NCBI GenBank assembly: GCA_003507115.1
Contig: DNWN01000007.1
Span: 1 to 11,135, forward strand
Length of the DNA: 11,135 nucleotides
Direction of reading: 5' to 3'
DNA from: Cryomorphaceae bacterium
GTDB lineage: Bacteria; Bacteroidota; Bacteroidia; Flavobacteriales; Schleiferiaceae
Below, one piece after another: positions 1 through 7,318 of the stretch; the first letter of the stretch is position 1, and each line of letters starts with the position of its first letter. The notes beneath the pieces are model-generated. The model was not told the origin of the DNA. It was given only the letters and a program-made list of their open reading frames with translations, and ran no database searches. A program made the position numbers and the translations under genes.

Positions 1-1
1 C

Positions 2-1186
2 GTGCAGGGAGCCCCTCGGTTTCACGAAGTGGCCAAGCGCATCGTCCAAATGACCGAAGGCGCCATCTTCGTCGCCCACAATGCCCCGTTTGACTACCGC
101 GTCCTTCGGGAGGAATTTGCACGACTTGGCTACAGCTATGACCGGCCCGTGTTGGACACGATTCCCTTGGCCCAAAAGTTTATTCCCGACTTGCCCGCCT
201 ACGGCCTCGCCACCTTATGCGAAGAGTTGGGAATCACCAATGCCAAGCGCCACCGGGCGGATGGAGATGCCCGCGCGACGGTAAAACTCCTCGAAATTCT
301 ACTCGAGAAGGATCGGGAGAAATACATCGAAGGGGTCTACCTCAAACAACCCGCTGCCACAGGCCGTCACCCATTTTCAAAGCAAATTGAACCCTTGGTC
401 AAAACCACGGGGGTGTACTACCTCTTTAACGAAGAAGGCGAAGTCATCTACTTGGGAAAGAGCGATCAGCTGCGCGTGCGCATTGACCGGCATTTTTTAT
501 CCACGAACGACAAAGCCCTAGCACTCCAAACCGAGGTGCGCTCCCTCCGGGTGGAAGAAACGGGGAGTTTGCTTTTGGCCGAAATCATGGAGCACCTCGC
601 CCTGAAGAAATTACGCCCCAAGTACAACAGCCCAAAGGACAAGTACAACTTGCGCATGGGGCTATTCTTAGTACCGGGAGATCGAGGACCGCTTTGGGAT
701 ATTCGCGGTATTCGCCGGGACCAACCCGCGCTACAGGTGGCCGATGCCGTCGCCGGGAGCCGCCTTCTTGCCCGCTGGGCCCTTCGCGCAGGTATTCGCC
801 CTTCAGACTTGGCCCTCCCCAAACATGAAAACGCCATCGTAAAGGCCTTGCGTGCATTGGACTTTGAAGGACAAAGCGTGGAACAGCTCGGGGGAAGCCT
901 TCCCGCTACCTGGACCGAGGCAGAACTCGCCCAGGTGATCTGGCCACGCGAACGCATGATCCTGCTTGACAAGGGCCGAAAATCCGGGATGCATACCGTG
1001 TTTTTGGTGGAAGGGCATGCCTGCCTGGGTTACACCACGGCCGAATTGGCCTCGGAAACCCGCGATTTCACCTTGCTCAAGAAGAAATTGACACGGTTTG
1101 ATCCGGGTGAAGGGGGCACCTATCTCCAGAGCCTGGTGGTTGAAGCCTATTGGGCTGGCCGGCTCAAAGAAGTGACCCTTCGCTAG
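2..1186 (+). CDS. DnaQ-like 3'-5' exonuclease fused to a GIY-YIG nuclease domain (5' partial)
   Basis: The N-terminus lies outside the window: the reading frame is open from the first bases, and the first exonuclease motif (the DxE of an expected D-I-E-T-T-G) is missing, so roughly 60 residues are probably absent. The GTG at base 2 is most likely an internal valine codon. Counting from it, exonuclease motif II is at residues 26-31 (HNAPFD) and motif III at 84-89 (HRADGD), which fits the DEDDh class of DNA polymerase III epsilon-like exonucleases. A GIY-YIG endonuclease domain follows, with GVYY at 137-140, YLG at 150-152 and arginines at 158-163. The last ~180 residues resemble nothing I can name. 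By family knowledge such fusions are common in Bacteroidota and are thought to act in DNA repair, like the GIY-YIG half of UvrC or Cho. It converges on the outer-membrane gene, 18 bases away. I see no strong terminator there. Confidence 0.88.
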   Translation: MQGAPRFHEVAKRIVQMTEGAIFVAHNAPFDYRVLREEFARLGYSYDRPVLDTIPLAQKFIPDLPAYGLATLCEELGITNAKRHRADGDARATVKLLEILLEKDREKYIEGVYLKQPAATGRHPFSKQIEPLVKTTGVYYLFNEEGEVIYLGKSDQLRVRIDRHFLSTNDKALALQTEVRSLRVEETGSLLLAEIMEHLALKKLRPKYNSPKDKYNLRMGLFLVPGDRGPLWDIRGIRRDQPALQVADAVAGSRLLARWALRAGIRPSDLALPKHENAIVKALRALDFEGQSVEQLGGSLPATWTEAELAQVIWPRERMILLDKGRKSGMHTVFLVEGHACLGYTTAELASETRDFTLLKKKLTRFDPGEGGTYLQSLVVEAYWAGRLKEVTLR

Positions 1187-1204
1187 GTCCCCTTCTGAAT
1201 CGCC

Positions 1205-1825
1205 TTAAAGTTTGACGCTGAGGCTCGTGATGAGCTGGGAAATGCGGCTATCCGTGGGATAGAGGGTGCCGCCTACCGACACTTGGTCGCCTAAAGGCTG
1301 CAGGCTACCTTCATAACGGGCGGTGAGTTGGACCGGGCCAAATTTGACCCCCACCCCGACTTGTCCACCCCAGGATCCCGACGCGGGGGACACGGATTGG
1401 ACGGCCGAAACTTGAGAAATGGGCGCCGACCACACCGGCGCTGCCAAGAACACTAATGGGCCCATTTTCACTCCCACTTCCAAGGGAATATCGAGCCGCC
1501 GCAAGGTCCAAGGAACGGTCTGGGTACTCCCCGAGCCATCGGTGAAGGTGACCGACTGATTTAGCTCAGTGTACCACACTTGGGGCTGCGCGTAGACAAG
1601 ACCCAAGCCCAAGCGGGCGTAAAGCCCCAGATGGTAACCGCCGGTGGCCGTGAAGGACATGGTTTCCAAGGGCTGATTGGGGTCGATCGAAAAGGGATCC
1701 ACTTCGACCTGGGCGACATGCGCGCCGCCTGTCACGCCATAGGAATAGAGCTGGGCAGACAATTGCGCCTGGGCCAGCACGCTTCCCAAGGCAACAATCG
1801 CCAGGCGTACAAAACGTTTATCCAT
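1205..1825 (-). CDS. Small outer-membrane beta-barrel protein with signal peptide
   Basis: The 206-residue product starts with a charged tip (MDKR) and a hydrophobic stretch to about residue 18. It then has Ala/Gln/Ser-rich sequence that suits signal peptidase I cleavage near residues 20-24. The rest alternates polar and hydrophobic residues with many Gly, Tyr and Ser, as in small (about 8-strand) beta-barrels such as the porin-family/OMP_b-brl type of Bacteroidota. Candidate strands include residues 60-75, 110-122, 150-163 and 165-174. It ends in SLSVKL and lacks the C-terminal aromatic residue typical of many barrels. The ATG overlaps the end of purC by 8 nt, so translation is probably coupled to purC and the gene is the last of the phoH-purC operon. 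The ligand or structural role cannot be read from the sequence. The barrel call rests on pattern, not on a recognised signature motif. Confidence 0.72.
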   Translation of the reverse strand: MDKRFVRLAIVALGSVLAQAQLSAQLYSYGVTGGAHVAQVEVDPFSIDPNQPLETMSFTATGGYHLGLYARLGLGLVYAQPQVWYTELNQSVTFTDGSGSTQTVPWTLRRLDIPLEVGVKMGPLVFLAAPVWSAPISQVSAVQSVSPASGSWGGQVGVGVKFGPVQLTARYEGSLQPLGDQVSVGGTLYPTDSRISQLITSLSVKL

Positions 1826-2786
1826 GGCTTACGGAAGACAAGAACCGTTCCACATTCGCTTGAATGCGTCCCGGGATGTCCGTCCGATCGGCGGCCACAA
1901 AGGGTTTGCCGGTGACTAGTTCAAAAAGTTCGATGTAGCGTTCCGAGACGGATATCGCCCATTCGTCCGTCAATACGGGAATGGATTGGCCCTCCTTTCC
2001 CTGAAAGCCCTGGGCGATTAAGAACTGCCGGACAAACTCCTTGGAAAGCTGCTTTTGGGGCTCTCCCGACTCCTGCCTTGCTGCATAGCCTTCCGCCAAG
2101 AAGTAGCGCGAAGAATCCGGGGTGTGGATTTCATCGATCAAGACAATTTGGCCCGAGGGCAGGCGGCCAAACTCGTACTTCGTATCCACCAAAATGAGGC
2201 CCTGCTTTGCGGCCATCTCTTGTCCACGGGCAAACAAGGCCCGCGTATAGGCCTCCAACTGTAGGTATTCGGCCTCCGAGACGATGCCCCGAGCCAAGAT
2301 GTCCTCCCGTGAAATGTCTTCGTCGTGCGCGCCCAAGGCCTCTTTGGTAGTTGGGGTAATCAGCGCCTCGGGAAAGGGATCGCTTTCGCGCAGGCCCCCG
2401 GGCATCCGGACGCCACAGAGCATCCGCTCACCCGTCGCATAGGTGCGTGCCGCATGGCCGCTCAAATAGCCGCGAATGACCATTTCCACTTTATAGGCCT
2501 CGGCGCGATGCCCCACCGTCACGACGGGGTCTGGGCTCGCCATGCGCCAGTTGGGCACAATGTCGGCGGTCGCCGCCAGGAAATGCTCGGCCATTTGATT
2601 GAGCACTTGGCCCTTGTGGGGGATGCCTTTGGGCAGCACCACATCAAATGCCGAAATGCGGTCCGAGGCCACCATGACCAGGAGGTCATTTTCCAAGGTG
2701 TAGACATCGCGGACTTTGCCGTGGTACACCGCTTTTTGGCCAGGAAAGGAGAATTCAGAGTGCGTCAGTGTCGACATGGGCAGCAT
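1818..2786 (-). CDS. purC: Phosphoribosylaminoimidazole-succinocarboxamide (SAICAR) synthase
   Basis: PurC joins CAIR and L-aspartate using ATP to make SAICAR in cytosolic de novo purine synthesis. The 322-residue product belongs to the longer form found in Bacteroidota and eukaryotes rather than the ~240-residue enterobacterial form. Visible landmarks are the nucleotide-binding GKVRDVY at residues 23-29, SDRISAFD at 41-48, the conserved [11 protein letters not shown] at 102-112, the family signature LVDTKYEFG at 199-207 and [13 protein letters not shown] at 217-229. The chosen ATG overlaps the phoH stop in a TAATG arrangement (1 nt), which suits translational coupling. The in-frame ATG three codons later (2777) is a good alternative, because remembered flavobacterial homologues start at about that point. 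The C-terminus overlaps the outer-membrane gene by 8 nt. It is the middle gene of the minus-strand operon and looks intact. Confidence 0.96.
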   Translation of the reverse strand: MLPMSTLTHSEFSFPGQKAVYHGKVRDVYTLENDLLVMVASDRISAFDVVLPKGIPHKGQVLNQMAEHFLAATADIVPNWRMASPDPVVTVGHRAEAYKVEMVIRGYLSGHAARTYATGERMLCGVRMPGGLRESDPFPEALITPTTKEALGAHDEDISREDILARGIVSEAEYLQLEAYTRALFARGQEMAAKQGLILVDTKYEFGRLPSGQIVLIDEIHTPDSSRYFLAEGYAARQESGEPQKQLSKEFVRQFLIAQGFQGKEGQSIPVLTDEWAISVSERYIELFELVTGKPFVAADRTDIPGRIQANVERFLSSVSHG

Positions 2787-3724
2787 TATTGGCCGTCGTA
2801 GGCGGCGATGATTTTTCGAACGAGAGGGTGGCGCACCACATCCCGGCCATCTAGGGTGATGTGGGCCATGCCCTCCACATTGGTCAAGGTTTGCAGCGCA
2901 TGAGGCAAACCACTCGCCTGTTTCGTGGGTAGATCAATCTGGGACGGGTCTCCTGTGACAATAAATTGAGAGGAGGGGCCCATACGGGTGAGGAACATTT
3001 TCATTTGGCTCGGGGTCGTGTTCTGGGCTTCATCCAAAATCACGAAGGCCCGATCCAAGGTTCGACCGCGCATGAAGGCGAGTGGAGCGATTTCAATCGT
3101 GCCATTCTCCAGAAATTGCGCCAAGCGCTCCGCGGGAATCATATCCCGCAGCGCATCGTACAAAGGCTGCATGTAGGGATCGAGCTTTTCCTTCATGTCT
3201 CCCGGAAGGAAGCCTAGACTTTCGCCCGCTTCCACGGCTGGACGGGTCAAGACAACGCGGCGAACCGCCTTGTTTTTGAGCGCGCGGACCGCTAAGGCCA
3301 CCGCAGTATAGGTTTTCCCCGTTCCAGCGGGGCCCATGGCGAAGACGAGGTCATTGGTCTCAACGGCTTCGACCATTTTTCGTTGGTTAGCCGTGCGGGC
3401 TTTGATCAGCAAACCGCCCACTCCATTGACAATGACGTCGTTGTGGCCGTTTAAATTCTTGAGGATGCTGGGCTTGTCATCTAGCACGATGCGCTCCAAT
3501 TGCGCCTCTGTCAGAACATCAAAGCGTTCGATGTGGCGGAAGATGAGATCGATCTTTTCTTCCAGCGCCAACACATCGGCCTCCGGGCCTTCCCACTTGA
3601 TCACCTCCCCGCGGGCCGTGACTTTCAGTTTAGGAAAATAGTCCTTCAGCTGTCGCAGTCGCACATTATTCGCACCAAATAGGATGCGGGGATCCAAGTT
3701 TTCTAAGTGGACAATTCTTTCCAT
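2786..3724 (-). CDS. phoH: PhoH-family P-loop ATPase
   Basis: PhoH-family proteins are cytosolic ATPases of the helicase-like P-loop class. They have been linked to phosphate-starvation responses and RNA metabolism, but the exact substrate is unsettled. From the ATG at 3724 the protein has 312 residues, typical of the family. An N-terminal KH-like region spans roughly residues 1-65 ([16 protein letters not shown]). The Walker A motif GPAGTGKT is at 131-138, [10 protein letters not shown] at 159-168, Walker B VILDEAQN at 228-235 and [10 protein letters not shown] at 257-266. A TTG at 3766 would add 14 residues. I reject it because it falls inside the probable -7 promoter box, which would leave no transcript upstream of it, and because the family normally begins close to the 3724 methionine. 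It is the first gene of the phoH-purC-OMP operon, divergent from the DUF62 gene. Confidence 0.94.
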   Translation of the reverse strand: MERIVHLENLDPRILFGANNVRLRQLKDYFPKLKVTARGEVIKWEGPEADVLALEEKIDLIFRHIERFDVLTEAQLERIVLDDKPSILKNLNGHNDVIVNGVGGLLIKARTANQRKMVEAVETNDLVFAMGPAGTGKTYTAVALAVRALKNKAVRRVVLTRPAVEAGESLGFLPGDMKEKLDPYMQPLYDALRDMIPAERLAQFLENGTIEIAPLAFMRGRTLDRAFVILDEAQNTTPSQMKMFLTRMGPSSQFIVTGDPSQIDLPTKQASGLPHALQTLTNVEGMAHITLDGRDVVRHPLVRKIIAAYDGQ

Positions 3725-3748
3725 ACCGGGTAAGTGGGCCGAAGCAAG

Positions 3749-3756
3749 TACTTTTA
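3749..3756 (+). promoter_or_regulatory. Possible -7 box (TACTTTTA) for the DUF62-gldFG-dnaN operon
   Basis: TACTTTTA differs from the Bacteroidota -7 consensus TAnnTTTG only in its last base. It would place the transcription start near 3763, about 15 nt before the ATG at 3778. It lies on the opposite strand from the phoH box and opposes it across a 9-nt spacer. No clear -33 element is visible. Confidence 0.35.
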
Positions 3757-3763
3757 AGGTATC

Positions 3764-3771
3764 CAAAAGTA
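3764..3771 (-). promoter_or_regulatory. Probable -7 box (TACTTTTG) of the phoH operon promoter
   Basis: Read on the minus strand the bases are TACTTTTG, an exact match to the Bacteroidota primary-sigma -7 consensus TAnnTTTG. Transcription would start near 3757, giving a leader of about 33 nt to the phoH ATG at 3724. I see no good TTTG-type -33 element at the expected distance, so the match rests on one element. Confidence 0.5.
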
Positions 3772-3777
3772 CGATGT

Positions 3778-4584
3778 ATGCCCCTCGTGACCCTCACTTC
3801 TGACTACGGTTGGAACGATCCAGATACTGCCGTGGTCCGCGGACGGGTCTATGGCGAAATGCTGCGGTCCCAAATTGGCGCACCCCTAGTGGATATCAGC
3901 CATGACGTCCCCCCCCGAGACCACCTGGAAGCGGGCTACGTCCTGCGCTGCGCTTACCCGCATTTTCCCAAGGGAAGTGTGCACATTATTTTGGTTGATA
4001 GTCTCGATTTGCAGCACGCCGCTCCAATGGCCATGGAGCTGGACGGCCACTTTTTCCTCGGCCTCAACCACGGGGGACTCTCCCTCATTCGCCCGGATTT
4101 GAAACCGCGGCAATGCGTCACCCTCGATCTCAAAAACAGGTTGGAGTTAACGGATGTCGAGTCGCTCCTGGCGGCCGCCGCCGCTCACTTGCTTAACCGA
4201 GGGGCCTTGAGTGTCCTCGGACCTGCTTTGGCCGAGCCCGCTAGCATGCATCCTCCGCATCCCGAAATTAAAAATGCCCAAACCGCCATCGTGCACGTGC
4301 AGTTCATCGACCACTACGGTCAACTAGTCACGAATGCCACCCAGGAATGGCTCAAAGCGTGGCTGGGGGAAAAGTCCTTCGTAGCTCTTGCCCGAGGTCG
4401 GCGGGTGACCAAACACGTCCATTCATCCACAGAAATGCAAGATGCAGGGGAGCTGTATACCCGGATAAACCGCTACGGATACCTGGAATTGGGGGTGTGT
4501 AAGCCGGGAGCGCATGGGATCAACACCGCAGCCAGCTTACTTGGGATGGCCGTACGAGACCCCATTGAATTACAACGAAAGTGA
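3778..4584 (+). CDS. SAM hydrolase / SAM-dependent halogenase family protein (DUF62)
   Basis: The 268-residue product has the two-domain DUF62 layout: N-terminal TLTSDYGWNDP (residues 5-15), DISHDVPPRDHLEAGYVL (39-56), an ILVDS segment (71-75), LNHGGLSLI (96-104) and a C-terminal domain with IDHYGQLVTN (177-186) and GYLELGV (234-240). Characterised relatives split S-adenosylmethionine into adenosine and methionine with an Asp-Arg-His triad, and rarer ones chlorinate or fluorinate it. Here the Asp (D74) is kept. The position of the triad Arg seven residues on is an Ala (A81), and the usual FHGRD histidine aligns with D126. Activity is therefore uncertain, although homologues I recall from other Bacteroidota also differ from the archaeal motif. 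A run of eight C falls at 3909-3916. The stop overlaps the next start by 4 nt (GTGA). It is the first gene of the plus-strand operon. Confidence 0.85.
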   Translation: MPLVTLTSDYGWNDPDTAVVRGRVYGEMLRSQIGAPLVDISHDVPPRDHLEAGYVLRCAYPHFPKGSVHIILVDSLDLQHAAPMAMELDGHFFLGLNHGGLSLIRPDLKPRQCVTLDLKNRLELTDVESLLAAAAAHLLNRGALSVLGPALAEPASMHPPHPEIKNAQTAIVHVQFIDHYGQLVTNATQEWLKAWLGEKSFVALARGRRVTKHVHSSTEMQDAGELYTRINRYGYLELGVCKPGAHGINTAASLLGMAVRDPIELQRK

Positions 4585-4865
4585 TTACTCGGCTCGTTCA
4601 TCTTCAGATCACCATCGATCGCTGCGCCGATTTTGAAGCCTTCGTCGGTCCCCGCATGGGGCGTATTGCCGCGCAACCGGGTTGCTTAGGTGTGCGCCTT
4701 TTGCACGGACAACCTGGGCATTATTTCACGGTCAGCGAATGGGTCGAGGAAAAGGACCTCGAAGCATACCGCGATTCATCATTATTTGCCGAAATTTGGC
4801 CCACGGTCAAACCCTGGTTCGCTGCCAAAGCAGAGGCCTGGACCACCACCCAAATCCCCTTCTAG
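4581..4865 (+). CDS. Antibiotic biosynthesis monooxygenase (ABM)-fold protein
   Basis: This is a small 94-residue protein starting at a GTG that overlaps the preceding stop codon as GTGA. The layout of an initial beta strand (ITRLVHLQI), a helix with a conserved Phe (DFEAFVGPRM), a QPGCLGVRLLHG strand pair, YFTVSEWVEEKDLEAYRDSSLF and a C-terminal WPTVKPWF matches the dimeric ferredoxin-like alpha/beta barrel of the ABM/YgiN family. Members include quinone and polyketide monooxygenases and haem-degrading enzymes, but many have no known substrate. The sequence does not show which applies here. It lies 3 nt before gldF and is surely cotranscribed with its neighbours. Small genes of this kind next to gldF occur in other Bacteroidota, as I recall, so the linkage may be old. 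Confidence 0.8.
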   Translation: MITRLVHLQITIDRCADFEAFVGPRMGRIAAQPGCLGVRLLHGQPGHYFTVSEWVEEKDLEAYRDSSLFAEIWPTVKPWFAAKAEAWTTTQIPF

Positions 4866-4868
4866 CCT

Positions 4869-5600
4869 ATGTGGGCCTTAGCCAAAAAGGAATTCAATGC
4901 GTTTTTTCAATCCTCCACGGGAGTTTTGATCCTATGCGTGTACTTGGGCATGAATGGAGCTTTTCTATGGCTCATGCAAGGTCCTTTTCACCTTTTGGAC
5001 AGTGGATATGCCCAACTAGACGGACTATTTATGCTCTCACCCTGGGTGTTTTTATTTCTACTTCCGGCCATCGGTATGCGGATGCTCGCGGAGGAGCGCC
5101 GGACCGGGACCCTCGAGTGGTTGCTGACCAAACCTTTGAGTGAAATGCAAGTCGTAGCGGGCAAATGGCTCGCGGGGATGATGCTCGTCGTGCTCGCCTT
5201 GTTGCCCACGGTCGTCTACGCCATCAGTTTATACCAACTGGGCAATCCGGTGGGCAACCTCGATCTCGGAAGCACCTTAGGCAGCTACTTGGGTTTGTTG
5301 TTTTTGGCCAGTGCCTACCTCAGCTTGAGCCTTTTCACGAGTGCGATCACGGACAATCCCATCGTCGCCTTTGTCTTGGGCATGTTGCTGAGCCTCATCT
5401 TTTATGCGGGCTTCGACCAACTCGCTTCCTTGGATGCCCTCAAATCCCAAAGTTTGCTCGTACTCAACCTGGGCATCAGCGAACACTACACCTCAATCAG
5501 CCGCGGAGTGGTAGATAGCCGAGACGTCGTCTACTTTGTGGGCTTGACCTGTGTTTCATTGGCCGCTGCGCGCACGGCCCTTCAAAGCCGAAACTGGTGA
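4869..5600 (+). CDS. gldF: Gliding motility-associated ABC transporter permease GldF
   Basis: The 243-residue product is an ABC-2-type permease of the inner membrane. Six membrane segments can be seen near residues 18-37, 54-73, 99-121, 136-160, 163-183 and 219-238. Between segments 2 and 3 lies EERRTGTLEWLLTKP (75-89), the hallmark cytosolic stretch of this permease class that couples to the ATPase. In Flavobacterium johnsoniae GldF works with GldG and the ATPase GldA. The complex was first found through gliding mutants, but its cargo is not known and homologues exist in non-gliding Bacteroidota. No gldA lies in this window, so it must be elsewhere. The ATG follows the ABM gene by 3 nt, and the TGA overlaps the gldG GTG by 4 nt (GTGA). 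No oddities were seen. Confidence 0.93.
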   Translation: MWALAKKEFNAFFQSSTGVLILCVYLGMNGAFLWLMQGPFHLLDSGYAQLDGLFMLSPWVFLFLLPAIGMRMLAEERRTGTLEWLLTKPLSEMQVVAGKWLAGMMLVVLALLPTVVYAISLYQLGNPVGNLDLGSTLGSYLGLLFLASAYLSLSLFTSAITDNPIVAFVLGMLLSLIFYAGFDQLASLDALKSQSLLVLNLGISEHYTSISRGVVDSRDVVYFVGLTCVSLAAARTALQSRNW

Positions 5601-7318
5601 GTGCGCGGCGCCATGATCTCCTGACCTGGCTCGGCATCACAGGTATCGTCATCGCAAGCATCGCGGTGAGCCAGTTTGCCTTCTTCCGGATCGACTTGAC
5701 CGAAGACCAAAGGTTTAGCCTCAACGAGAACACACTCGACCTCATCGACCGCGTCGAAGATCCGCTCTTGATCACCTTGTATCTAGATGGGGATTTTCCC
5801 TCGGGATTTCAGCGCCTTCGCGAGGAAACCCGCCGGATGCTGGATGAATTCCGAGCCCGCAACGGCAATATCCAGTACGTCTTTATCAATCCCTCCGAAA
5901 ACCCTGATCCCCAAGCTCGGCGCGATACCTATCAGCAGCTCCGCAACGCGGGCTTAAATGCGATTCAAATTGAAGTCCAAGAGGCCGATGGGGTCAAACA
6001 ACAGCAAATTTTCCCCGGCGCCGTAGCCACCTACCAAGACAAAGAATGGAGTATTTCACTCTTGCTGGAGCAATTTGCCACCGCGCCCGAAGCGCAAATC
6101 AACGCCTCCATCCAAAATCTGGAATACACCCTGGCTAGCGCCTTAAAGGGCCTGACGAGTACCCATCGGCCAAGTATTGCCATCTTGGAGGGTCATGGTG
6201 AACTCTCCGCGGTGGAAACAGCCAGCTGGGAAGCCTCTGTGGCCAAAGCCTACGACGTCGAGCGCTTCAACCTTCGAGAATTTCCATTGGATAGTCTCAC
6301 TGGACAGGCCGACCTGGGTCTTCAGGTCCGCCGACTCAATAGCTATGACCTCATCATCCTCGCAAAGCCTCGTGCTTCATTCTCGGACTTGGACCGTTGG
6401 TTGATTGACCAATACCTGATGAACAATGGCCGAGGCATTTTCATGATCGATGCGGTCTACGCCGAGATGGACTCGCTGAGCTATGCCCCTGAATTCTTGG
6501 CCTACCCCATCTTGGACGCCATTGGTCTGGGTGATCAACTCTTTGCCTACGGGACGCGAATTAATACCTCCCTCATCCAAGATATGGTGTGCGCGGGCGT
6601 GAATGACCGCCGCTCAGTTCGTCCCTGGGTATACTTCCCCCTCTTTTTACCGCAGACCGACCATCCAATTGCCCGAAATCTCAACGCGGTACGCATGGAG
6701 TTTGCTACGTCCATGGACACCGTCCGCGCACCCGGGGTCGTGAAAACTCCTTTGTTGCTGACTTCGCCCTATACCCGACGTCAGCCCACCCCAGGCAGCG
6801 TAGGCTTAGCCACTTTGTACACGGACCCCAACCAGGCACTCTTCCAAGAGGGTCATCTGGCTGCCGGCATCTTGCTCGAAGGCGCCCTGCCCTCCTACTA
6901 CGCCAACCGCATTTCGCCCAAAACCGACGTCGCACCCCCCAAGGCAGCGGCTACGGATGCCAAACTACTCGTCCTATCGGATGGAGATTTCATGAAAAAT
7001 CAGCGCAACGTCGTACGGGCCGACTTACCGCGCGGAGCGCCCCTTCCCTTGGGCTTTGATCAGTTTACAGGCCAACAGTTTGGCAATGCGGACTTCCTGC
7101 TCAATGCCGTCGACTACATGTTGGATGGCTCGGGGTTGATCGCGGTTCGCGGACGTGATGTCACTTTACGGCTCTTGGATAGCCCGCGGGCCAATGCCCA
7201 CCGATGGGCGTGGCAATGGGGCAATGCATTGGCTCCGCTCGCCCTCGTTGTAGTCCTCGGGGCCCTCTACCGCACGCTGCGCCGCCGTTTTTACGCACAT
7301 AATTCGACAATCTCATGA
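5597..7318 (+). CDS. gldG: Gliding motility-associated ABC transporter substrate-binding protein GldG
   Basis: GldG has 573 residues: an N-terminal membrane anchor (about 11-30), a large extracytoplasmic ABC-transport auxiliary domain, and a second membrane helix near 541-559 followed by a basic RTLRRRF tail. RIDLTEDQRFSLNENT at 31-46, directly after the first helix, is characteristic of the family. So are ILEGHGEL at 196-203 and the VRGRDVTLRLLD segment shortly before the C-terminal helix. It is thought to be the substrate-facing partner of GldF. It starts at a GTG overlapping the gldF stop by 4 nt, and its TGA overlaps the next ATG by 4 nt, so the three genes look translationally coupled. 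Length and domain order are normal for the family. Confidence 0.93.
   Translation: MSARRHDLLTWLGITGIVIASIAVSQFAFFRIDLTEDQRFSLNENTLDLIDRVEDPLLITLYLDGDFPSGFQRLREETRRMLDEFRARNGNIQYVFINPSENPDPQARRDTYQQLRNAGLNAIQIEVQEADGVKQQQIFPGAVATYQDKEWSISLLLEQFATAPEAQINASIQNLEYTLASALKGLTSTHRPSIAILEGHGELSAVETASWEASVAKAYDVERFNLREFPLDSLTGQADLGLQVRRLNSYDLIILAKPRASFSDLDRWLIDQYLMNNGRGIFMIDAVYAEMDSLSYAPEFLAYPILDAIGLGDQLFAYGTRINTSLIQDMVCAGVNDRRSVRPWVYFPLFLPQTDHPIARNLNAVRMEFATSMDTVRAPGVVKTPLLLTSPYTRRQPTPGSVGLATLYTDPNQALFQEGHLAAGILLEGALPSYYANRISPKTDVAPPKAAATDAKLLVLSDGDFMKNQRNVVRADLPRGAPLPLGFDQFTGQQFGNADFLLNAVDYMLDGSGLIAVRGRDVTLRLLDSPRANAHRWAWQWGNALAPLALVVVLGALYRTLRRRFYAHNSTIS

Larger units (their letters stand above)
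3748..3772. repeat. Perfect 8-bp inverted repeat in the divergent promoter
   Basis: The left arm GTACTTTT (3748-3755) and right arm AAAAGTAC (3765-3772) are exact reverse complements, separated by the 9-nt spacer AAGGTATCC. The repeat sits in the 53-bp gap between phoH and the DUF62 gene, and each arm carries one of the two proposed -7 boxes. It could simply be the symmetry of paired promoters, or it could be an operator for a dimeric regulator. The arms are AT-rich with no following T-run, and the position does not suit a terminator. Confidence 0.6.

Noticed and set aside
466..972. A 168-codon minus-strand open frame opposite the exonuclease gene
   Set aside because: The product is low-complexity, rich in Arg and Ser, and antisense to a well-supported nuclease. 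It is typical of a reverse-complement shadow.
1174..1204. Possible bidirectional terminator between the converging exonuclease and outer-membrane genes
   Set aside because: Only a 4-bp GACC/GGTC stem is visible and there is no T-run. This is too weak to call.
2325..2801. A 158-codon plus-strand open frame opposite purC
   Set aside because: It is a shadow frame fully antisense to purC, rich in His, Ala and Gly, with no domain signal.
4581..4865. ABM-fold protein as part of an antibiotic biosynthesis cluster
   Set aside because: The neighbours are housekeeping and motility-related genes, with no biosynthetic enzymes. The family name does not imply antibiotic production.
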